From Pegoplata infirma (Eukaryota; Arthropoda; Insecta; Diptera; Anthomyiidae), in contig OY992536.1 of NCBI GenBank assembly GCA_963921195.1, positions 234,024,023 through 234,088,022 on the forward strand: a stretch of 64,000 nt of DNA. The letters are read 5' to 3'. Below, piece by piece: positions 45,262 through 56,560 of this stretch. Position 1 is the first letter of the stretch. Each line of letters opens with the position of its first letter. The position numbers were made by a program, and so were the translations under genes. The notes beneath the pieces are model-generated. The model made no database searches. It had not been told where the DNA came from and was given only the letters and a program-made list of their open reading frames with translations.

Positions 45262-46790
45262 GGGTTATTCATAATACTTACACGGTGACCCTCAGCGATG
45301 TTTAGGTTGAACTTTAGTGTCGACGAAAAGTGTAAGCGCAGTTCAATTTCTAAAAGATTAAATGTCACAAAACTGTTAACAGCGAAATCGTAGCTGCTCG
45401 CATTCGCGAGATAACGCGAAATTTGTGTTTTTGTACATTCTAAAATTTTGACATTGAAGTTTTTTAAATATTTTCAAAATCTGAGTATACAGTTTTAATT
45501 GTACTTATTTAAAGGTCACAAAACAGTAAACATCAAAATCCTATCTTCTTAAGTTCGCGAGAAATCGCAAAATTAATTTTTTGCTGTTTTTGTTTTCGTT
45601 TTTATCTTTAGATAGGGTTCTTTAACATTTCGTAAAAATATGGTATGCAGTTTTACTTGTGCTTGATCAAAGGTCACACAGCTGTTGACATCGAAATTGT
45701 AGGTGTTATATTTCGCGAGATATCGCGTTATTATATATTTTTTTTATTATTAATTTATATTTTAAACCCGGTTCTTTAGAAATAATAAAAAAAAGTGGTA
45801 TGCAGTTTGATTTGAGCATGTTGGAAGAAATTAAAACTGCCCACAAAAAAATTTTAGCAGCTCACTTTCGCGAGAAATAGCTACAAACAGCTTTTTGGGG
45901 GTATTTTTTGTTTTGATTAATAAAAGAAGTTTCTTTAACATTGTTGAAAAACACGAAATGCAGTTTGATTTTCTATTGATTAAAGGTGATAAGGCCATTA
46001 ACATTTAAATTCTATCTGCTCAATTCTTCGAGATATCGCTAAAAAACTCACTAAACTACTTTTTATACATTAATTTGTGTTATTTTTAGTCTGTAAAAAC
46101 ATTTACTTCAATTAACGACAAAAATGTGGTATGCAGTTTGAATTCGAGGTTATTTAAGTTGACAAAACTGCAAGCATAAATTTTATAGATGGTCAATTTC
46201 CCGAGAAATTGCAAAATTACTGTTCAAGCTTTTATATTAATTAATTAATTTTTTCTTTAGTGTCTAAAATAAAGGAAAAAAATCAGGAAACGACAAACAT
46301 ATTGTATGCAGTTTAAATTTTATGTAGTAAAAGGTGGTAAAACTGCGTAAATCAATATGCTAATTTACGCCAAAAATATTTTTGTTCTCCAATTTTTTAT
46401 TTTTTTTTTAATTTGGCGAAATTGATAAGATATGATTTCGATGTTAACTGTTTTGTGACCTGTAAATAAATACGATTAAAACTGCATACTCAGTTTTGAA
46501 GACATTTAAAAATCTTCATTGTCAAAATTTTAGAAAATAAAAAAACACAAATTTCGCGATATCTCGCGAATGCGAGCAGCTACGATTTCGCTGTTAACAG
46601 TTTTGTGACATTTAATCAAGTAGAAATCGAACTGCGTTTACACTTTTCGTCGACACTAAAGTTGAACTTAAACATCGCTGAGGCTCACCGTGCTTAAAGT
46701 ATTCTTAAATTAGGTTTATTTGACAATTATTCATGCAATATCAGTCAAATAAACCTACTTTAGATTTAATTTACTCATTTTGAATAACCC
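45262..46790. mobile_element. GGGTTATTCATAA MITE interrupted by a foldback
   Basis: Left GGGTTATTCATAATACTTA (45262-45280) and right AAGTATTCTTAAATTAGGTT..TGAATAACCC (46697-46790) form a MITE of the same family as 42164-42275. The two halves are separated by a 1.4-kb foldback with the target duplicated. Confidence 0.88.
45281..46692. mobile_element. 1412-bp foldback made of about 155-bp units
   Basis: Termini CACGGTGACCCTCAGCGATG and, inverted, CACGGTGAGCCTCAGCGATG pair and continue for about 230 bp. CTTA is duplicated on both sides (45277-45280, 46693-46696). The interior has seven direct units starting near 45331, 45485, 45641, 45797, 45957, 46128 and 46303, each with TATGCAGTTT, AAAGGTCACAAAACTG, TTAACAT..AAAT and TTTCGCGAGATATCGC. 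Two inverted units fill the right arm. No reading frame. Confidence 0.92.
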
Positions 46791-47334
46791 ACATAATATT
46801 TGAAAAGCAAAATGTACACTAAACTATCCACAGATCATCGAAGATCTTAAGAAAAACATTCGTGCCGAAATCAACACTGCCCAAGATGTTTGAAAAGGTA
46901 ATGAAAAAAATTAATAAAAATTTAGAAAAAAGAGCGCATTTTGAAGTAGCCAAAAGAGGCAGCTATTTAATTTATGTTTTATTCAAAAAGCATTACAAAA
47001 AATGTAAAATATATTTAATAAAAAATTAATTGTTAAAAATAAAGAATTTTTTTTAACTGGAAAAATTCTCTTTTAACTGGAAACTGGACCAGACCCAAAC
47101 AAACTGGAAAATTCAGGCCATTCTCGGCCGCCTGGCAACCCTATATGTGGTCGTTTTGACCCACCCGCACCTTTTTGTGGACGTGGATATGAAAAATGTA
47201 TTGAAACAATGATAAAACGGTATGTTTTAAGTGCAAAAAGCATAATAAATGAATCTGTTAACATTTAGCGTGAAGAAAAAGTCTACCCCAATGGCCCCTT
47301 CAGACCCCCTCCCACATCAAAAAACGCCCCTCCA

Positions 47335-47465
47335 TTTTTTTTGCCGGTTTTAAAAGACTCGGTACAACCGAATGTAATACTCTTACTTGGTTTTTTGTAA
47401 TTTGTTTTCATGTTTAAGGGTATAAATGTTTCGACACAGCCGAATTTCATACTCTCACTTGTTTA
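47335..47465 (+). mobile_element. Two mini-me tails in a row
   Basis: GACTCGGTACAACCGAATGT..ACTCTTACTTGG ends at about 47390. GGGTATAAATGTTTCGACACA..GCCGAATTTCATACTCTCACTTGTTT ends at 47465. Heads are missing; the CCCCTTCAGACCCCCTCCC body precedes the first. Confidence 0.7.
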
Positions 47466-48365
47466 TTTAAGACTTAATCTTTATGGGATCCTCAATTGAT
47501 ATATAGATGCTTTACACACAAATAACGCGTTCCTAAAGGTCTTATGATACTTGATAGTTTTTGTATTTTTTATATTTTGGTGAACAGTGCAAATATATTT
47601 TCATAGGAAAACTGACCAAGTGTAAAGAGTATGACAATATCATAAAAAAAAAAACCTAAAACGTCAAAAAATATACGTGCGTTATCGATAATTTTGCAGT
47701 GACTGTCAAAAAAAATATAAAAATTTTCAACTTTAAATTGACATTTCTAGAATAAAATGTTAACAGTGTTGCCAATTTTATTAGTTTTTGCCCGAATGAA
47801 GCGGTTTTACATTTGTTTTGGGCGTTTTTCAGCTATTTTGGGCGAGTTATTTTGAAAATAAATGTTGGCAATATATTTTTTTTAGTTTTGTTTTTATTTT
47901 ATTGTATTTCTTGTTCTTTCTCGCATTTGTTGTTTTTAAAAAAAAATCCAATACAGAAACTAGCCAGTATCATACCACCTTAAGGGATCCAATTTTTCTT
48001 TCAAAAATTCGTATTTCCCTAATAAAAACTCTCCAGCAAAAATAAATATTTAAAAATAATTTTGCTGATGTAAACTTAAATTGTTTAGACTTGTTGCTGT
48101 GAAAGTATTTTGTATACTAACGCAAGTAGCAGCTATTTAAAATATAAATTTTTAATCTCAAAGGCAAAGCATGAGTGACTTTGTATGCGTTTGTAGTCAT
48201 TTGTTTATCTTTATCTTATTTTAGTCTTTTACAGAAATATAAACATAGTACAAATATGTGTACATCGTTACATATTACTTATGTATGTGTTATTATTTTG
48301 CATAAACACACATTTATATACTCGTGCATGTGTAGCAGTGTGTCCTGAAAATAAATAATTATAAA
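47466..48365. other. No recognised feature
   Basis: AT-rich. A short open frame at 47818-48045 has no motif. Confidence 0.5.
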
Positions 48366-48712
48366 CACTGATACAAAATCGAACATTCCGAATCGGAATG
48401 GGATGAAACCAGATGTAAATGAATGTTGGCATTTTACATAAAAACCCCTAAAGGGGTTTTTTAGTTCAGCACTAGATTTTTTTACACGCATTTCAAGTTG
48501 GTGATTGTAAAGCATTTTAAGTTTATGTGTATTAAACATGTCCTACATTAGGAGCTCCTGGATGCGCCCTTATTGGACATGAGAGCATCTAAACTTAAGC
48601 TCGAAATTACATTAGCTATACATAGCCTACTTACTGAATAGCCAAATTATTAAAAAAAAACCACTGTGCACCATTGCGTATGATTTCTATTTAAGGCAAT
48701 TACAAAATTAGG
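48366..48712 (-). mobile_element. Partial copy of foldback Y
   Basis: Reverse complement aligns with 23262-23631: CACTGATACAAAATCGAAC, CGGAATGGGATGAAACC, TTTTACACGCATTTCAAGTTGG, TTATTGGACAT, CTGAATAGCCAAATTATT. Confidence 0.8.
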
Positions 48713-48752
48713 CATACGCCACATATAAAGTTTTCAAGCAATTATTATTATA

Positions 48753-48977
48753 AGGGACACGTCAGAGAATCTATTCCGTTCGGATTCGGAAAAAGTGGTT
48801 TACTCGTAAAACGAAAAACGAATATTATTTTTGTCGAAATGAAATCACTTTTAAAAATCAAAGTGGAATTGAATTGTATAAAAGTGGTTTTATTCCGAAA
48901 AAATATATTTGCTTTGCGTTTTACGAGTAAACCACTTTTTCCTAATCCGAACGGAATTGAGTCTGTGACATACCCCT
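48753..48977. mobile_element. 225-bp foldback, AGGGACACGTCAGAGA ends
   Basis: Arms of about 60 bp: left ATTCCGTTCGGATTCGGAAA, AAGTGGTTTACTCGTAAAACG; right the reverse complement with TCACAGACTCAATTCCG. Central copies of AAGTGG.ATT make a further imperfect repeat. Confidence 0.87.
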
Positions 48978-49233
48978 AAATATTATAAAACTTTACAAAC
49001 TTGTTTTTCAATTATTGTGCTCGATTCGGGAGTACTTTTTCACCATTCACCAAATTTTTAAAAATTTGATATGCTTTTGAATTTTAAGATTTTAAAATTT
49101 TTGTTCTTATTAAAATAAAATTTCAAGTTAATGTTTTCAATAATTACAAGCAAAAATTTAAAAATCTTTATATTTGAAAGGATATCAAATTTTGAAGAAG
49201 TATTTTTTTCTAAAACCAAAAATTTTAATTAAT

Positions 49234-50525
49234 TGGGTTTGTAACTTGGATAATAATTCACCTCGTGGTGAATAGTCCCGTTTTTCACCAGCTGGTGAAT
49301 AAAAAGTAACATAATTATCTTTCAACAAAAAAAAAATTGTTTTATAATTTTTTTTTTTCATTTTTTTTTTAATCAAATTTATTTTTTTTTCATCAAATTT
49401 TTTTTTTTATCAAATTTTTTTCATAAAATTTTTTTTCATAAATTTTTTTTTTTCATAATTTTTTTTTTTTCATCAAATTTTTTTTTTTTTCATCAAATTT
49501 TTTTTTTTTTTTTCATCAAACTTTTTTTCTCAAAAATTTTTTTTTTTTTTATCAAATTTTTTTTTTTTTCATCAAATTTTTTTTTTCACCAATTTTTTTA
49601 TACCCTCCAACTACAGTATGGGGGTATACTCACTTTGTCATTCCGTGTGTAACGCATCGAAATATCGGTCGGGGACCCCATAAAGTATATATATTATTGA
49701 TCAGTGATCGATTCTAAGACATTCTAGCGATGTCCGTCCGTCCGTCCGTCCGTCCGTCTGTCCGTCCGTCCGTCCGTCCGTCCGTCTGTAGTTAACACGA
49801 TGCAGTCCAAAATAAAAGAGCTAGATCCCTCAAGTTTGGCACAAATATGTCTTGTGTTCCTAGGCAGGTTAAGTTCGGAAATTGGCCAAATCGGACCAGG
49901 GGGAAAAAAGTTCCCCCTTGAAGAACTAAACCAACCTCTAAAAAAATACACTTTTTTACATGTTTTTTTGTATTTTTGTTAAGTAAATGAAACATTTGGT
50001 ATATTTATCGCGATGGGAAGGTGCTCTCAACGTCCCCCACTGACCTTATCAACCCCCCCCCAAAAAAAAAAAAAAGATACGCCCCTGAAAAATTTTTGTT
50101 TTAATTTTTTTTTACATTTTGGAGGGTATAAAAGATTCGGCACAGCCGAATTTAACACTCTCACTTGTTTTCATTAATTTTTTTTTATATAATTTTTTTT
50201 TTCATCAAATTCTTTTTTCATAAATTATTTTCCATCAAATTTTTTATTATCAATTTTTTTCTCACCAATTTTTTTTTTTAATGTTTTTTTTCATCAATTT
50301 TTTTTTACATCAAAAAAATTTTACTTTTCATCCAAAACTTTTTTTTATAAATTTTTTTTTTCACCAAAAATTTTGGGTTCATTAAATTTTTTTTTAACAT
50401 AATTTTGTTTTTCGTGAAAAAAAAAATTTTTTTCTACCAAAACTATTTTTTCACCAAGTCTAAGCTTTTCGCATAAAAATTTTCCATTTGTTTGTTAAAT
50501 GTACATAAAACAAGTGAGAGTGTTA
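49234..50525 (-). mobile_element. Composite repeat family R, copy 5
   Basis: GGGTTTGTAACTTGGATAATAATTCACC, TTTTTCACCAGCTGGTGAATAA, a TTTTTTTCATCAAAT array split by a mini-me copy, then TAAGCTTTTCGCATAAAAAT, CCATTTGTTTGTTAAATGTAC and AAAACAAGTGAGAGTG. The right end (AACATTATCATG terminus) is missing, replaced by unrelated sequence from 50526. Confidence 0.78.
49599..50170 (+). mobile_element. Mini-me-like element, full length
   Basis: TATACCCTCCAACTACAGTA, TGGGGGTATACTCAC, GAAATATCGGTCGGGGACCCC, TATATATATTATTGATCAG, GACATTCTAGCGATG, about 15 GTCC/GTCT units, AAAGAGCTAGATCCCTCAAG body, tail GGAGGGTATAAAAGATTCGG, CACAGCCGAATTTAACACTC. One of the cleanest copies. It lies inside a CATCAAA array. 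Confidence 0.95.
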
Positions 50526-52023
50526 TTGGCCGGTCCTTGATAGTTCTCGTGATATGTCACTTAGACACAATGACTTACATATTACAAACTTGACACCTTT
50601 TATATAAAAACACCTGTTTCTTTCGTGAGGAAGTGTCTTAAACTCCGGATACATCACATGTGAAATGTCACTGGGCCTATCCCTTTGGAACACTACCAGA
50701 TTCGGTTCAATACACCACTTTTTTTCGGGAATTTTCCAAAAATTTTCCTAGAAGCATTTTAAATAATTTTTTTATTCCAAAACGTAAAGAAAACTGCAAA
50801 CAAATTTTTTCCGGGACTTAGGAAATATTTCAAAGTTTGTCCAAATTTTTTTTTTCCTGATAAATTTTTTATCTTAATTTAATAAATTTCTTTATTCAAA
50901 TAAACACCAAAAAAAGTTGTGTCTTGTGGACTTATGCAATTTTGATACGTCCCATTTTTTTGTTCTAAAAGTGCTATATTAGTACCATATTATTTGTTTT
51001 TAAAGCGCTTTCAAAGCGCTTTAAAATAGCAACGGCACCGTGGTTATCATTTTGGACGCTGGGGGAGTACTAAACTGTGATGCTTTCCCAGCACACAAGC
51101 GACCATAAAAGGTACTTTGCCAGCTCTTTCCCGTTCGTATTTTTCTGCCTGGGTAACCTCCTTTTTCCTGATATGTAAAAATAACAAAACAGGAAAATTA
51201 GAGGAGATCCTCCTCTTTAATTTTCTATCAATAGTGGCATATTAGGACAAGTACAAATATTAAACAAATATTTTATAAAATTTAATCCTCTTAAACTTTG
51301 AAGTCCTCTTAAAAGGAAACAGCATCACGAAATGAAAAACTGTAAATGCAGTTTTACTACATTTAATCTCTTGTTTCAAACTTTTTTCATTTTTGTTGGA
51401 CTGTGCTATACTTGTTGGTCATAATCCTTATGTGCATTATGACCGTTTTGAAAGTGGTCGTCGCGGTTATACACGCGATCTGTTCGGCCACAATTCGTTT
51501 TTTTGTTATGGGTGATATGTCTGCATCTAAAAATTAAATATGCTATTTTCGGGATAGGCTAAAATGTAGTGTTTATTTGAATTTCCATTATTTTTATTTA
51601 AGTTTTCTTTGCACGTTTATGTATTTGCGTTTTATATGTTTGTCATTTACCGCACACAGCAGGAGGATTTGTGGTTTTACATTTCAATTTGTGATTTTTG
51701 TATACAAATTATATAAAGAAAGCGTGTACTTACACTATAATCAAATAGTATGAAAGTAGTACTATTTTTTTACAAATGTACCTTCCACACCTATAACCAT
51801 TTCCTTTTTTTTCAATCAAGTCAACACTAAATCTTTGTGGTGGCAAATCGGATTTAAGATTTTTAAGCAAACATGCTGAAAAAAATTACCTAAAACCAGT
51901 AAGAGTGTATAAAAAAAAAAAATTAAAAAAAAAATTAGGAAATTAAAATTTTCAATTAATTTTGACCACTAACAAATTCGATATCTTCAAAAAAGTTGGA
52001 CAGTATTTTGTTGGTATTTTAAT
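50526..52023. repeat. Mostly unassigned; dispersed repeat P at 51155-51390
   Basis: Repeat P (CCTTTTTCCTGATATGTAAAA, GGAAAATTAGAGGAGATCCTCC, GACAAGTACAAATATTAAAC, AAAAGGAAACA, CTGTAAATGCAGTTTTACTAC) matches the interrupted copy at 60225-60745. AAAGCGCTTTCAAAGCGCTTT is a short palindrome at 51003. No gene. Confidence 0.65.
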
Positions 52024-52288
52024 GGGGACTTTCGCAGAGGTGCACTTCGGTGCGGAACTCTCTCTGTCTGCTATTCACTTGGGAATAGCAAGAAGCAATT
52101 CCTCTGTATGAATTTTCCAAGCAGCTCACTACTTCCGGTCTTAGACCAAGTATTCCCTGGTAATGCCATTCAGACAACCGTCTGGTGGCAGCTAGAGTGA
52201 GAAGGCTAAACCTGCCTAGATGTAGTTGGCAGCCCCATCACTAGGATCGGGATGCAGTGGTCTAATCAGCCCTCATTCCTAAATCAAA

Positions 52289-53029
52289 ATGATTACTGAA
52301 ACGTCAATTAATTCAAATAACGATCCGCCCTTGATGACGACTTTTGGCTTTAAAAAACGGTTTATGATTGGTACATGGAACGTCAGAACTCTATCGGAAA
52401 CATCTCGAATAGAGCAAGTACGCAACGAAATGGCTGCACATAGCTTAGATATTTTAGGACTAAGTGAAGTACGCTGGTTAAATAATGGTTCTACAAATTT
52501 ACCGTCTGGTTATCATTTTATATATTCGGGTAATACCACACATAAAATAAGAGGCGCTGGACTACTTCTTTCACCGAAAGCTACCCGTGCTTTACTAGAG
52601 CACAATGCTGTATCTGATCGCATTATCACAGCGAGGATAAACGCCAAGTTCCGAAAGATATCCATCGTCCAGTGTTATGCTCCAACCGAACCTGACGAAG
52701 ATACTGCAAAAGATGATTTTTATAACCAACTTGACGCAACAATAAACAAACTTCCTACTGGTGATATCAAGGTAATAATTGGAGACTTTAAAGCTAAAGT
52801 GGGAAAAAACAACAATAACTTGCAGCTAGTCATGGGCACACATGGACTCGGAACTGTCCGAAACAACAACGGCGACAGGTTGGTTGATTTCTGTTCTCGA
52901 AACCGTTTATATATTGGCGGAACGAAATTTCCTCATAAGGACATCAACAAATATACGTGGGTGTGCCCAACTGGCCGAACGCGTAACCAAATTGATCATT
53001 TTCTGATAAGCATCTCTAATGGATGTTAA
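52289..53029 (+). pseudogene. LINE AP-type endonuclease domain
   Basis: The ATG at 52289 is the first in-frame start after the 5' UTR. Residues 28-34 are GTWNVRT and residues 58-63 are LSEVRW, with the metal-binding Glu at 60. YAPTEPDED follows at 130. At 165-168 the active-site GDFN is changed to GDFK (codon AAA at 52790-52792). NQIDHFLI at 233-240 keeps the D-H pair. The enzyme nicks target DNA to prime reverse transcription; loss of this Asn should destroy cutting. The frame leaves at about 53010, and the final SDH motif continues in the next frame (53019 on). Confidence 0.92.
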
Positions 53030-54218
53030 AACTCGGCGGAGAGCAGATATTGACAGCGATCATCGTCTTCTCGTTGCAACACTTCGTTTAAGACCTGCTG
53101 CAATTAAAAGTTGTAAGCCCGAAAAATACAATACCACGCGGCTATTGGATCGTAATATAGCGCAGTCATACAACGAAAGCTTGAGGACCGCTTTGCACAC
53201 AAATCATCATAGCACTTGGGCAGATGTATCACTGGCATGCAAAGAAACAGCAAAGTCAGTACTAGGTTTGAAAGAAGGCAAAAATAAACCCTGGATCAGC
53301 GATGAAACTTGGTTAGAAATTCAAAACCGTAAACAACTTCATAATGCAAGGATCAATGCTAAATCCCCAGCAGAAAAACAACAAGCAATGGCAGAATATC
53401 GACAATCTGCTAGTCGAGTAAAACGTATGGTTCGTACAGACCGAGAAAAATATTATAACACTATAGCGGAGCAGGCGGAACAAGCTTCAAATACCGGAAA
53501 TCTACGTGGAGTATATTCAGCCATAAAGCAGATGAATGGTAACAACATAAGAGGGACTGCAGTACTAAAAGCAATAGATGGAGCTGATTTAACGACATCG
53601 GAAGAGCAATTAGAGCGATGGCGTCATTACTTCTCTTCCCAAGAGCCAGCAGAACACCAGGAAGACAATACACTTTTTAATCGACGCCGAAATCCTAGGA
53701 GGGATATAGCCACAGATCCCCCGTCATGCTCGGAAATAGAAGCTGCTTTGAACGTGCTGAAAAACAACAAAGCCTCTGGTCCGGACAACATTCCTTCGGA
53801 ACTGTTGAAGTATGGTGCAGGTACCCTAGCAGAGGTTCTTACCCCAATAATTCGCGAGGCCTGGATTTTAAATCGTATTCCGGATGAATGGAAAGAAGGT
53901 TTAGTTATTACATTGCCCAAGAAAGGCGATTTGACGCAATGCAAAAACTGGCGTGGAATAACTCTCCTTAATTCCATTGGTAAAATTATAGCATCCCTAA
54001 TTAATCAACGTATCTCCCCTATAGCGGAGCAAATACTGCGTAAAGAACAGGCTGGTTTCCGACAAGGTCGGTCGTGCGCAGATCATATCAACACGTTGCG
54101 CATCATAATTGAGCAATCTGCCGAATATAACACTCCCTTGTATCTTCTTTTTGTTGATTTTGAGCGCGCTTTCGACACAATATTCCGTAATTCAATGTGG
54201 TCGGCACTTGTTATGTAA
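53019..54218 (+). pseudogene. LINE polyprotein: end of endonuclease, linker, reverse transcriptase fingers and palm
   Basis: The segment begins DVKTRRRADIDSDHRLLVAT, which carries the last endonuclease motif (SDH). The start at 53019 is only the first Met after the shift. A charged linker follows (to about residue 200), then NVLKNNKASGPDNIPSELLK, EGLVITLPKKGDL and NWRGITLLNSIGKII, RKEQAGFRQGRSCADHIN, and motif A VDFERAFD. It ends at 54218 where one extra base near 54205 shifts the frame. Confidence 0.92.
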
Positions 54219-55020
54219 AGGCATTCCCGAAAAAATTGTAAACCTGATTCGTGAACTCTACAGTGATGCTAAGTGTAAGATTCGTTTTAACGGAAATGAG
54301 AGCAGCCCGTTCTTTCCTAACACTGGTGTAAGACAAGGTTGCATCCTTTCGCCAACGTTATTCTTAATACTACTCGATTGTGTCATGGAAAAAACCAATA
54401 GAGAAGCTCCATTTGGTATTCGCTGGACCTTATCCGAATTTCTTTATGACATTGACTACGCCGATGACATATGTCTGATGGCCCATCGCTTTCAGGATAT
54501 TGAAGCAAAACTTAGGTGTCTCTCCGAAAATGCTAAAAAAGTTGGATTGAGAATCAACATTAGGAAGACTAAGCTTATGCGAATAGGAACAGATGTAACA
54601 ACTCCATTGGTGGTAAATGATGTTACTATTGAAGACGTAGATTCTTTTTGTTATCTTGGTAGTAAGATAGCCAAAGATGGAGGGTCTCAAGCCGATATTG
54701 CTGATCGTATCAATAAAGCACGCAGCTCTTTTTTATCGCTTCACAAAATTTGGCGTAGAAACAATATCTCGCGAAAAACTAAACTACGCATTTTCAACTG
54801 CAGTGTTAAGTCTGTGTTATTGTATGGCTGTTCTACCTGGAGCTTAACAAAAGAATCCATTCGTAAAATCCAAACATTTATAAACAAATGCTTAAGGCAA
54901 ATTCTTCACATCTTTTGGCCTAATTGGATTACAAATGAAGCGCTGCTGCAGATGGCAAACTCTAAGCCGGTAGAAATCGAAATTCGCAAACGCAAATGGA
55001 CGTGGGTAGGTCATATATAA
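54205..55020 (+). pseudogene. LINE reverse transcriptase: catalytic palm, thumb
   Basis: It continues as LCKGIPEKIVNLIRELYSD, then GVRQGCILSPTLFL and the catalytic IDYADDICLM with YADD intact at 54457-54468. SFCYLGSKIA and SVLLYGCSTW match the minus-strand LINE in order. It ends RKRKWTWVGHI and stop, because about 13-16 bases normally coding TLRK.. are deleted at about 55015. Confidence 0.93.
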
Positions 55021-55208
55021 AAATAGCAAGAATAGCCTTAGATTGGAACCCACAAGGACAGCGCAGACCTGGTAGACCCCGAAACACCTGGGTGCGCTAC
55101 CTGAAACAGGAATGTGAACTTGCTCGAGTTTCATGGAATCAAGCTAAGGCGATTGCCAGAGATAGACAAAGATGGAGAGAATTTGTTGACGCCCTATGTT
55201 CACTCTGA
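55021..55208 (+). pseudogene. LINE polyprotein C-terminus
   Basis: In the next frame: IARIALDWNPQGQRRPGRPR, NTWVRYLKQECELARVSW, AIARDRQRWREFVDALCSL, stop at 55206-55208. The same WNPQG..R.GRP and ALCSL ending is found in the minus-strand LINE. Confidence 0.92.
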
Positions 55209-55427
55209 ACTTTTATTTAAGTATTAATTAAAAATCGATATGTACTTCTATTTCTATTAATATTTAATTAAATAAAGGACATATAATAATATTTTAATTT
55301 AGTTTTAGAAAACATATATAAGAAAGATATTCGACTTAATTATTACTTATGGCGTTTTCTTTTCTGGAAAAAATGTCACACTTTCTGCTCTTTTTTCTTT
55401 AATGGCTTATTGTCTACAGTTGTGAAA

Positions 55428-55478
55428 AGAAATAAAAGGTGATAAGAAATAAAAGGTGATAAGAAATAAAAGGTATTT
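55428..55478 (+). repeat. LINE 3' terminal tandem repeat
   Basis: Three copies of AAGAAATAAAAGGTGAT, the last one incomplete. Short tandem tails instead of poly(A) are known for several LINE clades. Confidence 0.85.
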
Positions 55479-55658
55479 CCGAGTTCTAACTATACTATAT
55501 CGTATATTTTATTTTAATTAAAATTTTAAGTGTTTTTTAATTTAATTTTAATTAAATTTTTAATTAATATAATTAATTTTTTCATTAAATTTTTAAATTT
55601 ATTTTAATTAACATTTTAATTGTTTTTTTAAATTTAATAATAATTAAGTTTTACTTTT

Positions 55659-56294
55659 TATACCCTCCAACCACAGTATGGGGGTATACTCACTTTGTCA
55701 TTCCGTGTGTAACACATCGAAATATCGGTCGGGGACCCTACAAAGTATATATAATATTGATCCATGATAGAATCTAAGACATTCTAGCGATGTCCGTCCG
55801 TCCGTCCGTCCGTCCGTCTGTAGAAATAACGATGCAGTCCAAACCAAAAGATCTAGACCCCTGAAATTGGGCAAGAATATCTCTTATTTTACTGGTAAGG
55901 TTAAGTTCGAAGATGGGCAATATCGGACCAGGGGGGAAAAAGTTCCCCCTTGAAGAACTAAAACGACCCCTAAAAAATACGATATTTTTACGAGTTTTTT
56001 TTAATTTTTACTCAACAAATGTAAAATTTGTATGCCATATTATGTTCATAGACCTGCGCTTGGACCAAGGGGTTAATTAAAATAACGATAAAAATGTATT
56101 ATTTAAGCGTCAATATCATAAACAAATAATTTGTAAACATATATAGCGGGGGTACAGGTGTCCCCCACCAACTTCGCCGACCCCCCCATCAACCCCACCA
56201 AAAAACAGACGCCCCTGCAACTTTTTTTTTAATTTTAAACGTGTTGGAGGGTATAAAAGATTCGGCACAGCCGAATTTAACACTCTTACTTGTT
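55659..56294 (+). mobile_element. Mini-me-like element, full length
   Basis: TATACCCTCCAACCACAGTA, GAAATATCGGTCGGGGACCC, TATATATAATATTGATCC, GACATTCTAGCGATG, six GTCC units plus GTCTGT, the AAAGATCTAGACCCCTGAAA body, tail GGAGGGTATAAAAGATTCGG, CACAGCCGAATTTAACACTC, ending TTACTTGTTTTG. Confidence 0.95.
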
Positions 56295-56461
56295 TTGTTT
56301 TGTTTTGCTTTCAGTGTGTGTGCGAGCATGTGCTTTTCTCTTGCATTTTATTACATACAAAAAAAATACATAAGTTTAAACACTTTTGAAAGTTTTTTTT
56401 CTATTTCCCATGTTCCCATTTACCTTGAAATAATATGTTGTTGAACAAGTGTTTGGTGAGA

Positions 56462-56560
56462 CATCCTAAAATAATGCTACAAATAAGGGATATACATTAC
56501 CTGGTAATGTGTTACATAATTACCACCCATTACCAAAGTTTTTCTGGGAATTTCGTTTAT
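56462..56560 (-). mobile_element. Possible CCCAG-type MITE fragment
   Basis: Reverse complement starts TCCCAGAAAAACTTTGGTAA and has repeated GGTAAT; compare 38830-39061. The other end is not found. Confidence 0.4.

Larger units (their letters stand above)
45100..47029 (+). pseudogene. Tc1/mariner-type transposase, C-terminal part, split by insertions
   Basis: The first piece (to about 45210) holds NDNWPSFADLTPQDLFLWGYL; in insect Tc1/mariner-like transposases the D of DLTP.D.FLWG is the third catalytic acidic residue. After the inserted MITE, the frame resumes at about 46804 with NYPQIIEDLKKNIRAEI, shifts at about 46883, and continues MFEKVMKKINKNLEKRAHF, then VAKRGSYLIYVLF, to a stop at 47027-47029. 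That order (DLK..IR.EI, then a ..RGGHL.DV.F-like end) is the usual C-terminus. An intact enzyme would cut and paste its own element at TA. Everything before about 45100 is unrecognisable, and the frame is broken at least twice. Confidence 0.75.
52024..55480 (+). mobile_element. Near-complete LINE (endonuclease + reverse transcriptase), decayed
   Basis: A GC-richer block starts sharply near 52024 with a 265-bp 5' UTR. One polyprotein follows (52289-55208, in four frames), then an AT-rich 3' UTR ending in three tandem AAGAAATAAAAGGTGAT units. GGTATTT occurs before the 5' end (about 52012) and after the tail (about 55470), a possible but weak target duplication. No ORF1 is seen, as in RTE-like elements. 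Confidence 0.88.
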
